The notes beneath the pieces were generated by a model that searched no databases, was not told the origin of the DNA, and saw nothing but the letters and a program-made list of their open reading frames with translations. Below are positions 22,965 through 32,416 of a stretch of 64,000 nt of DNA, piece after piece. The position numbers and the translations under genes are program-made. Position 1 is the stretch's first letter, and each line of letters starts with the position of its first letter. The DNA comes from Eurosta solidaginis (Eukaryota > Arthropoda > Insecta > Diptera > Tephritidae), in NCBI RefSeq assembly GCF_040869045.1, contig NC_090319.1:63708779-63772778 (forward strand), given 5' to 3'.

Positions 22965-23236
22965 TAGGGCGGGTCGATTTAAAAATCGCTCATTGCTCTG
23001 TGAAAATCGCATTCTAGGGATCAAAATAAGAAACTTTGCTGAAGGAACCATACCTCTGAATGAATTCTGATGCCCCCCCCCCCCCCCCCCCAATTTGGGT
23101 CGAACTTTTGGGTAGGGGCAAATTTTGAAAAATTCCACTTTGACCCATTTAGAGTGCTCCAATCGAGTCCAAATGTATGACCGACCCCCAGAGCAATGGG
23201 CGATTTTTTTGCCTTCCCACTAATCCACCCGCCCTA
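22965..23236. mobile_element. hAT-like MITE, TAGGGCGGGT ends
   Basis: 272 bp. Perfect 10-bp TIRs TAGGGCGGGT; perfect 8-bp duplication ATGTATAA (22957-22964 and 23237-23244). Inner sequences near both ends ('atcgctcattgctctg' and its partner) extend the symmetry. TAGGG ends with an 8-bp duplication are typical of hAT elements. Contains a run of 19 C at 23073-23091. Confidence 0.85.
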
Positions 23237-23893
23237 ATGTATAATAAAGAAATATATATAATTAAATTTGAAATGGAGCATGTAAAATGGAGTTCTGCAA
23301 TACCGCAAGTGTTTTAACTCTACCGATGGATCTCGGAACATTGATTCCGCTGAAATGCATTTTTATACCACTAGAGAATTTTTTTAGTTTTTGTTTTTGA
23401 AATTTGTTTTTATAATTATGCACAGAATAATGTTGGAATTTAGAAAAAATTTAACAATTCTTCTTTTTTTTTCTTCAAATTAATTAAATAATTCCAATGC
23501 GGTTTTGTCGCTGGCGTTGCGTCCAAAGCTAACTTTAGACACACACGCCTTAATGGCTACGTTCTTAATCGTCAGGCAACGCAAGGGACACGCCAAAGCA
23601 ACACAAAAAGAATTAAAAAATTTACGATTCACTTGCGTTGCCAACTGTTTATTGTCTTCAAATTAGGTAAAAGTATATCCATTTCGTTTTGTTGTGTTGA
23701 TTTTCCGACAGGGTGGTTAATTGACGTATATTGGAACGAATTTCCGTCAACCCTTGTAAAATTTTGTTTGTAAACTAACCGGTATCGGCATTGCGCCATC
23801 ATCAGTGTCGATTTTCGTTCTGATCTGTTGTTGTCATTGGTCTTATATTATAGTTCGTTAGTGCCTGAGCAGATATTGTCAAATTGAATGCTA
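23237..23893. other. intron sequence; left flank of Penelope remnant
   Basis: A ~35-bp stretch at 23657-23690 ('gtcttcaaattaggtaaaag' and following) is repeated directly at 24870-24905. The 'ggaacgaatttccgtca' block near 23733 is shared with the element near 29075. Otherwise nothing recognised. Confidence 0.45.
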
Positions 23894-24120
23894 AAGCTGG
23901 AGTCATTGGTGCCGTATGTCGTATCGCTGTATCCGTATCCCTAACGTAATCAGCTGTTTATCGTTACGACGGTAAACCAAAACCCAATTGGTTGGCTACG
24001 ATACGGTTACGACTTTAGCGGCACCAATAATCGATTGCATTGATTCTCATAAGGTTGGTCGAATCAGCTGTTAAAAGGTTACCGATACGGTTACCGATAA
24101 AGCACCAATGTCTCCAGCTT
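23894..24120. mobile_element. MITE with AAGCTGGAG(T/A)CATTGGTGC ends
   Basis: 227 bp. The left end AAGCTGGAGTCATTGGTGCC and the right end in reverse complement, AAGCTGGAGACATTGGTGCT, form a 19-bp TIR with one mismatch. The interior has several 'gtatcggtaac'-like blocks. Non-coding; duplication unclear (AATG-like on both sides). Confidence 0.75.
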
Positions 24121-24309
24121 AATGTATGTGTGTGTGTCATGTGTTGCTTCAGACACGGGTGTGTTTTTACGCTGATCAACTAACGTGGTAAGCTGAGCAC
24201 GGTAGAAATCAGTAATTTTAGTTGTTTGACCTATTTTTCGTGTTTTTTTGCTTGATTTCTTATTTTGTGTGTTATTTGTTGATGCTGGTTTGTCTGTTGT
24301 ATCTGTCTT

Positions 24310-24850
24310 ATTCCTTTGTTTTATGTTAACAAGTTTTAAAGGCTCAAATATTGTGTCAGCAATCGTGTTTGTCTGTTCGTTTATTATTCAACCGTCGAAT
24401 GTTTTTTGTTTCTAGATTTTCATGTTTTCGAGTACCTTCAGACGTCGGCCTTTTGTTTGTATGTGAAGGACCTCACTGCTATTTGCTGGGGAGCATTTAT
24501 TTTCATGTGATTCGCAAAGTTGGACACTGGTGTGATGGCTGGATTCCGTGTTTTTTTGTTGTAATCTCTAAGGTCTTCTCTGAATCCCGTTCTAATTTGT
24601 CGTTCTGTTTGTCCTATTGAACTGTGTTGTCATTCGCAGGAAAGCTTGTATATGCCGTGGCTGCTAAACGGATCCTCTGAACTATGTAGTGTTAATTCTT
24701 AGTTTTTGCCCTAGACTGCTCGATATTTTAAACGCTGTGCTAATGTTGTATTTTTTAAAAAAGTTAGCCAATTTATAAGTAGTTGCCCTTCCAGTATTTG
24801 TCATTGTCGTCCAAATGTTTGTACTTTCCTTTTTATTATTTATTATTATT
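24310..24850 (-). pseudogene. Penelope-like element remnant (GIY-YIG region)
   Basis: On the minus strand, in two frames: TYKLANFFKKYNIS and TAFKISSSLGQ (end of the RT/linker region), then GIYKLSC, SIGQTERQIRTGF, NPAITPVSNFANHM and LHIQTKGRRLKVLEN. The order GIY, IGQT-R, SNFA-H and KGRRL--LE is that of the GIY-YIG endonuclease domain closing Penelope-type polyproteins (the YIG tyrosine is Ser here). At least two frameshifts and stops make it non-functional. ~35-bp direct repeats at 23657 and 24870 may be terminal repeats of the element. Confidence 0.7.
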
Positions 24851-24969
24851 TTTTCTCTTCTTTTGTGGTGTCTTCAAAGTAGGTAAAAGGATTATCCATT
24901 TCCAATCTCAAAATTCTAATTGAAATAACATCTTTGTTTGTGAATTTGGAAATTTATAATTTGGCTTAC

Positions 24970-25192
24970 ATATGGTTGGCTCATCTAATCAGCTGATTTT
25001 ATTTTTTTCATTTTACTGGAGTAGGGATTGTCAAAGAGAGATGGCAAACTCAAAATTAAACCAACACATTGACAACATTTTCTCACAACACACAAAAACT
25101 GCTGAATTTTATGTTTTCATTCCATTCCATTCACCTAACACCAACACGCCAGATTTTGACAATCTGTTGCTGTAGAGTTGAGCCAACCATAT
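24970..25192. mobile_element. MITE with ATATGGTTGGCTCATCT ends, copy 1
   Basis: TIRs ATATGGTTGGCTCA at the left and its inverted copy at the right; interior 'caacacattgacaacatttt' and 'agattttgacaat' blocks match 29212-29462. Non-coding. Confidence 0.75.
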
Positions 25193-28100
25193 AGTTGAAC
25201 CATGATCATGACTTCTTCGTTTGCTTTCGTTGTGGCAGGGAAACTTTCAACGTGCGTTATTTCAAACTAACGCTAAACCAACGCAAAAGTCGATTGCGTT
25301 TGATTTTTTTAATTAAATTTGTATAAATTGTTTTGCATAACTTTTCACAAAATCCATGAAAAACAATTAAAAAAAAGAAAAAATTTAATAAAATAAGACC
25401 GATTAATTTTCCAAATTAAAAAATTCAAATAAAAAAACAAAAATTCCAAAAACTCACATCTGAGACAAAATTGTAGAATACTTTTCAAGGCAAAGTTTCA
25501 GCGAAATCGGTGTTTTAAAATTCATCGATGGAAAACTTGGTATAAAATGGCTCATAATTAAAATCAGTAAAAAGTTATAAGTTTCGTTACTTTAAAACTG
25601 AAAACTAAATTGAAGCTACATAATGCTTGCCACACATTTTCCATTTTAAGTGTGTTTATTTGAGTAAATATTGGGACTTCCTGTTCGCACTTGAATACAA
25701 TTAACTTATTTACGTAGCGAACATTTACGCAGAAGCACCGCTTATAAAGCCACTCACAATAATAGGTTGCCCACCTCTGTTGCGCATAATTAATTTTCCA
25801 TTACTCTTCTTAGTATCTAGAATTCACGTTCTTTTCATGAAATTTTGTACACTTAAAAACAAATAAACAAACAAAATTTGTAAAACAAGAAAAAATTCTT
25901 TTATATAAACATTAATAAAATTAATAAAAAATGTATGTTGCATATTTGTTTGTGATACAAATTATAAAGAAAATGTGATAAAAAATTTTAAATATTCAAT
26001 ATATATAAATATATAAATATAATTTGGTGTGTATTTAATGAGTTTTACCGGTAGTTGTTGTGGAAGCCAAAAAAAAATTTTCTTTACTCTGCCACGCGTC
26101 TCGGTGCTTTTTTGCCAGTACTGGAATCCGTGAAGAAGGCAAAAAATAGCACGGAAACGCGTGGCTTCGGAATGAAAACGAGTTTTTGAATTCAACTAAA
26201 AGTAGACTTTGAAATTATTAGATATACACAAAAAAAATTGTTTTACTTTTACAAATATTAAAAACAACTCATATTTTATTTTAATTTTCATAATAACCTA
26301 AATTGAAAAGGCATAAAATTAATTAATTTTGACAAAACAGAAAGGAGCGACGACATCTAAAGCATAAAAAACTTACCAATTTTTCATACTAAGAAGTAAC
26401 AATAAATAAAAATAAAAGCGAAAAATTTATATGGGTAGATGTAACTAAACACTAATATTCGAACATTGAGCACGTTATTATTTTGAAATTTCTCTTCGAA
26501 TAAGTTTTTTGTAAGATTGGCTTGTTTTTTTGTTTTGATGTTTATTTCTAGTAAATCAATATTCTAGGTACTCATTGTCCCCTGCTCATGATCTAACATG
26601 AATGTGAGCTTTTTCAAATTGTTGGATAATTGTTTTATAAAATTATATTGATAGACCACGTTTTGGTCTTTCTAGGAACCGCACCATTTTAAAATTCACG
26701 AATGAAATAATTTATTTCTTAAAATTTTGTTAAAGTTTTTTATATCTAAACTTTAGCTATCAATATTTTCACTTTCATACATTCATGTCTGTTGCATAAG
26801 GGGGACGGTATGTAGTTTTTTTTGAACACAACATTAAAAAAATTCATAATACCTACATATTTGTGAATTATTATTAAAATACGAGTAAAGTTGCAGAGCG
26901 AGAGAAATAGAGATAAATGTAAATATTGAGAGAGAAAAAGAGATCCAAGAGACATTTTACGAGTTAAAAGAAATATATTGAAAAAAGGAATATATTATAG
27001 TTTTGAAAAAAAAATTAAATATATTAAATAAAACTACGGAAACAGTAGACAAAACCTAAGCTCATATGAATCAAGACATACTCAGCTGGCAGTTTAAATG
27101 ATGTTTTTATAGTTTCTACTCTTTTAGAGGATTCCTGCCATATTTAGCAAGTTACAAAAGAGTAAGTCCTAGTTTACACATAACAAGGTTATCTTTATTT
27201 AACTTACTTAACTCCTAATCGTTAACTAAATAACTAGATTTCCCATATAAAATTTTGTCTTCGATAATCTGTAATTATGAGCAAATTTTAGAGATGCCAA
27301 TTCTTTTTCAAAGAAAAAGAACCACCTCTAGGGTGTTATTTCTAAGCGGAAGCACCAAATAAAAGAGAAACGTTGAAATTTTACAGCTAACAATGTTGTT
27401 CCTAAGGATGGGATAAAAGTAAATGCGTAAATTAACTATTGTGGATTTATTGTAGATAAGAGCATGTGTAAGCGTGGTCTAAAGCTAAAGGTAGATTAGA
27501 AGCAACTGTATGTATACTTAACTGTGCCCCGTTTCCATTATGTTCCATTACAAGGACTAGTTTTTTGCACGGAGTCTACGAGTTTTAGAGTGGCTTTTCT
27601 GGGCTCTAGGTTCGGACGATAAACTCCAGATCTAGAGACATAGTCTTTCAGACCTTAATATTTGCACCTACTATGAAATTTATCATATTTTTTTTAAAGG
27701 AAAATGTGTGAAACCTATGAGCATTGATATTTTACGTAAATTCTTTTTAATAGAAATTTTGTGGGAAGTTTTAAAATTGAAAAATTTGAGCACATTTCAA
27801 TAGAATTCAAATACAAAGATGAAGATGTGCATACGTTTGAGATGGGTTTGAAACTTTGTAAATTACTTTCTGTTGTTTATTTGCGAAACATTAAATATAT
27901 GTTCAAAATGTTAATTTCGTTTTCATAATTGACCATTACCAAAACCCGGGTTTGGAATTTCCTAAAGCTGTATCCCTACGCATAACTTACTCGAAGTCGT
28001 TAGAGAAGTGTGTGGTTAAAACCTAAACTCAAATTTTGTGTTCATTTATTTCACAATCCTCATTATTATTTCACATGCTGTGGCAAATAAACTTTTAATG

Positions 28101-28429
28101 TCAGGTTTACCATATCGATAGGCATTTCTCCTTTTCACTTATTTGTCAATTTCAATATCAGGCCGTTCTCATTGGCATGACGAGGTCTGTTGTCAAATTT
28201 TACTTAGTTGAAGCCAAATATAAGTTTCAGCCGTATAAAATTGGTTTTGTTTTTTTCTTTATATTTCCGATACTGTATACTTTTCAGGGCAATATTTAAT
28301 ACGCACCTTATAATCAAATTAGTCTGATCAGGTAGGTTAAGAATTTTAATTTAATGAATTTATACGTCGGAGCATATCTTGAAACTTTATCGTTTATAGA
28401 GGTGTGTTCGGTTTCGGGTTCTGATTGAG
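25193..28429. other. AT-rich intron 3 sequence with one hairpin
   Basis: 3.2 kb with low GC, A runs and a purine-rich patch (26895-26950). Only the hairpin at 26091-26165 stands out. Confidence 0.45.
26091..26165. other. 75-bp near-perfect hairpin
   Basis: Arm GCCACGCGTCTCGGTGC plus TTTTTTGCC (26091-26116) pairs with GGCAAAAAATAGCACGG plus AAACGCGTGGC (26138-26165), with about two mismatches and a two-base bulge around a 21-base loop. Length and pairing are compatible with a microRNA-like precursor or a minimal foldback element. It is in the GluClalpha intron, so it is transcribed with the gene. Confidence 0.6.
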
Positions 28430-28612
28430 GGCCGTTCTCTCGACTGACTAAAAGGCATTTTGTGAGAGAAATACAATCGGAGTGTTTGCCAAATCACTTT
28501 CGAGGGGCGGCCCTGATTATAAATTTGATGTTACCTTGCCCGGGAGTTGAACCCAGGAGCCTTGGCGTTGTAGGAGGAGCACGGTACCATTAAACCACGG
28601 CGGTTGCCATGG
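28430..28612 (-). mobile_element. tRNA-derived SINE, truncated
   Basis: On the minus strand the head carries box A-like GTGGTTTAATGGTACC (28583-28598) and box B-like CCTGGGTTCAACTCCC (28541-28556), followed by the 'cccctcgaaagtgatttggc' and 'ctccgattgtatttctc' body blocks of the family. It is truncated relative to 14334-14697. Confidence 0.85.
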
Positions 28613-28749
28613 ACAATATATACATATGTACATATATTAGGGTTGTCCTTTAATTTCAAATAAATAATTTCTTTAAGTTTCACCCTCTCAAACGATTCTA
28701 ATATCATATATTGACTTGGGGATTGGCGACGCTTTAAGTGTGTGTAACA

Positions 28750-29745
28750 GTAGGGCTATTCACTAAGTTTTACCGTTTCTGAGATCGACAGCAAAACATT
28801 GCATTTTCCGTATGGGGAAAAATATTCTTTGCATGTATTCTTATGGAGCAATTCACATTTAGCGGCAGCAGCACTGCGCGGCGCGACCATGAGCGGCAAT
28901 ATTGATCAAATAGGCAAAAAGATGAGCTCCGCTGCCGCTACCACTCTTTCATTATTTGCAGTTGTGTTCTGCTACAACCTATACGCCACAAGCTCAATGC
29001 CATTTTCTAAAAAAAAAAATCACAAATTATACTTTAAAATAATAGTAAATTGTGTGATGTAGGAGTCTATTGGAACGATTTTCCGTCATCGCTTGTCAAA
29101 TTTGGCGAGATCGGTTTCGGCGTTGTTCGATCATCAGTGTGGATTTTCGCTTAAAAATCTCGAAACCAAATTTGACAAGGGATGAATGAAAATCGTTCCC
29201 ATACATGGTTCAATTATATGGTTGGCTCATCTCATCAGCTGATTTTATTTATTTCATTGCATGGTCGATGGGATTGTCAAAAGGAGATGGGAAACTCAAA
29301 ATGAAATCAACACATTGGCAACATTTTCTTACACATACAAAAACCTGCTAAGTTTTATGTTTCCATTCCATACCATTCCCACCAACACCAATACACAGAT
29401 TTTGACAATTTGAACAGACATATTTTGTTATTGTACAGATGAGCCAACCATATAGTTGAACAATGGTTCCCATATGCATCATATAGCCACCCTGTCGGAA
29501 ACTTAACAAAACAAAATAAATCAATAATTTTTGTGTTAAAATAAATAAATTTCCCGAACTTTCTCGACAGCTTAACCACACCACGATTAATTGCTTATTG
29601 TCAAAATTGACAACGACAGCTGGGTTTATTTTGTCGAGTTTTAGGGTTGACAAAACTTAGTGAATATCAGAATTGTTAAAATTACTGTTAAGCTAATTTA
29701 CCACAGTCAAATGTTGTTAAAAAAAAGGTTAGTGAATAGCGCTAC
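28750..29745. mobile_element. TIR element, GTAGSGCTATTCACTAA ends
   Basis: Left end GTAGGGCTATTCACTAAG; right end in reverse complement GTAGCGCTATTCACTAAC. About 1 kb, non-coding. It contains a second inverted-repeat unit (about 29066-29205; arms 'tggaacgattttccgtca' and inverted 'gaatgaaaatcgttccc') and a nested MITE at 29212-29462. Confidence 0.65.
29212..29462. mobile_element. MITE with ATATGGTTGGCTCATCT ends, copy 2
   Basis: 251 bp, flanked by ATGGTTC duplications (29205-29211 and 29463-29469). TIR TATATGGTTGGCTCATCT at the left and inverted at the right. Nested in the TIR element around it. Confidence 0.75.
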
Positions 29746-31398
29746 AAGAGTCAAGTCTCTATGAAGGCTATACAAATTTAAATTATCTACTACTATTTTA
29801 TCTAGGACCCGCAATCGATAGCACTATATATAAAACACGATATCAGGTGTAAATTTAAGTTGGAATTGGCAACGGCTTACGTGTTTGTCACGTGACTTTC
29901 ACAATCAAATCATGAATTTTGTGAAAAGTGTTCCCAATTAAAAATTACAGTGATGGTGGCCAAAGCGGTGTATTCAAAGCATATGTGACGAAAAGAAAAT
30001 ATTTCCAAAATATATACCTTCATGTATGTATATTTAAAAAACATGTACTATAAGCTATCTAACTCACAATGAAAGATGCGAAAGACAAACATTTTTTGGG
30101 AAAATATTGGGCTGCTCTTTTCTAATTATCTTAGTGGATGAAATAAAAAGAAACTAAAGCGAGATAACTACTTTCTTATTTCAGCTGTATGCCTTTTGTA
30201 AATTAAGTTCGAACAAAAAAGGATAATTGTATGAAAATGAAAAGAACGAAAAAATGAAAAAAAAAGTTTACATAAATAAACACTTTGAAAGCATTGAAAA
30301 TTATTTTAAAAAGTCGTTAAGTGAATTTAATAATTTAAATTGCTCACGCTTTACGCCAAAAAAGGACATCAATATTTTAAACATTTAATGCTAACATTAG
30401 TATTATAATAAATAATTTTAAAAATCCATTTTTTTAACCATAACACTAAATTACCTTTATAAGTAAATAATAATAATAATTATAATAATATTAGTACAAA
30501 ATCGCATTTATTCGTACACATAAATTATGTAATTAGTAAATATTACATATTTGTTAATTTGTCTCTTTCCTATTTCCGCTTAATTAAGAGTCACCACTTT
30601 TTATGTTGCTGGGTATAAAATTGGTTATTGTAAATTGTTATTGTTTTCCACAGGGAGGGGTGACGTACAGTTACAGATATGTATTAAGTAATATAAAAAA
30701 TATTTTTATGCTTCAAATATTTTTGTGAGAACGAAATGAAACAAATTTAGTGGAAGCTGCTGCTTTGGAATTTATATTCGAAAAAAAAACAGTGATTTGT
30801 TTCGTATATCGACGGCTGAATGGAATATCAGCCTAAATCGGCAACACCCTATCTCAGAATATTTTGGTCAGTATTCGGTTGAAGAACGCCCTATCTCGGC
30901 ATATATTGCACAAACTATCCTACGTCGAAATGTATTGAATTTATCCTAAGATAAGGCGTTATTGAAACAAATGATGTATAAGGCGTTGTTCCAACTATTT
31001 GTATATTTACACAAAAAATACACATTAGAGGAGTACAAAGTTGGGTGTCATTAAATAAATTTAATATTTTTGAAATTCTTTATGAAGAGTATCGTAGTTA
31101 GATTGAAGAATATGCAAGATTGGAGTTGAAGAGCGAAGTGTAATGCCGTTAAGAAGTAACTTTTTTAACGGTTTAAAAACAAAATTTATATACCAAGTTG
31201 CATTTCGCAATAAAACACAGTTTTAGAATTTTGGGAATTTCAGACAATTTGGAATAGATAAGAAGACCCATTTTACTAATCCTTTTTACAGTTTTGATTT
31301 ATGTACTACTCGTTACGAAATTACTATAGTATTGGTGTTGTGATGGATTGTGGAATTTGTTTGTAATTTAAATTTTCTCTATCCTAACGCGCACTTAC
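29746..31398. other. intron 3 sequence before exon 3B donor
   Basis: AT-rich, with TAATAA-type low complexity near 30460-30490. At 30830-30990 the phrases 'cctatctcagaatatt', 'cctatctcggcatata' and 'ttatcctaagataaggcg' recur loosely. No further alternative exon 3 was found by eye. Confidence 0.45.
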
Positions 31399-31466
31399 CA
31401 TGGTAACATCATCGATTTTAGATATACTTCTTACGAAAATGTTGACACGCACAACAGCGGGACCAT
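31399..31466 (-). CDS. GluClalpha: GluClalpha alternative exon 3B
   Basis: 68 bp with a GT-rich acceptor tract ending in ACAG before 31466 and donor GTAAGT after 31399. It completes Asp59 and encodes GPAVVRVNIFVRS followed by ISKIDDVTM. Compared with 3A it replaces Met-Thr-Ile-Ser by Ser-Lys-Ile-Asp and Ile-Lys by Val-Thr, so it carries a different charge pattern in the same strand-loop segment. Including both exons would add 68 bp, not a multiple of three, and would break the frame; this enforces exclusive use. It lies 9.5 kb downstream of 3A. The sequence between them carries an interrupted LTR and a 1.5-kb A/T tract. Confidence 0.94.
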
Positions 31467-31973
31467 CTGTATAATACACACACACAGACGTATATTGCAT
31501 ATATTTATTTACACAAGATGATTAATATTCATAGAGAGTGTTGGTAAAGAAATATAAAAATAAAATATCATAATAAAGTTTTAATAAGCTTATTTAAATT
31601 GTTTTGTTCCTACCTTAAAAACTTGCATGTTTAACCAAAAAAATTTTAATAATTTTATAATTAAGTAAATTAATTAATTTTGATTTTTTTTTACTTTTAA
31701 AACAATAAACTTCAATACATAACTGCTTATTCATTTAGATTAAAACATACCCATATAGGCAGTTAGTTGTAATGTATTTGACTTTGTGGCGTATCCATTT
31801 TTCTCACACACACCATTTATGTGATTTAGATATTATGTTACCTTGTCATAGAAACTTTGTAAAAATAACTGCATGAACTATATAATTTTATGAGATAAAT
31901 GTACCTACATTCTAAGTACCACACTCAGAAATACGAATAGTTATTAGTAGAACTTTTTTTATATAGTGGCTAG
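31467..31973. other. sequence upstream of exon 3B
   Basis: Contains the GT/AC-rich tract next to the exon 3B acceptor (31473-31490) and AT-rich sequence; nothing else recognised. Confidence 0.45.
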
Positions 31974-32416
31974 TGTTATTATTAAATGAAAAGTGTTATC
32001 ACAATAACAACAACGATGTAGATTTCGTTATCTTTCGGATGCCTGAAGCATAATGAAATCTAAACTTGCATATGTGTGCAGGGACAAAGGCAACATCTTT
32101 AGTGAGAACGACTATACGGTAAAAAGGTAATGCCGACGAAGCTAACAGCAAAGAGAATATTTCACATACATACATGTAGGCAGGAGCTAAGAACAGAACT
32201 TATTACTCACATATACACACGCGTATGACTAGAAGACAAAACGTGAATACCACATACGTAAAGGAGAAATAAATAAGTAGCTTTTCGAGAAAGTTGTTCT
32301 AGAAGAGTCTATAAACTTGGAGAGGTATGCGAACAAGGCAACAGAGAGTATAAAGGCAGCGCAAGCTGGTTAATAATCCATCAGTTTGATTTTAACACGC
32401 TATATACTGAAGTAAG

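Noticed and set aside
24351..24620. 89-codon plus-strand frame rich in Cys and Phe
   Set aside because: Antisense of the Penelope endonuclease remnant.
29348..29653. 101-codon open frame, minus strand
   Set aside because: Covers a MITE end and its flank; no conservation with the other MITE copy.
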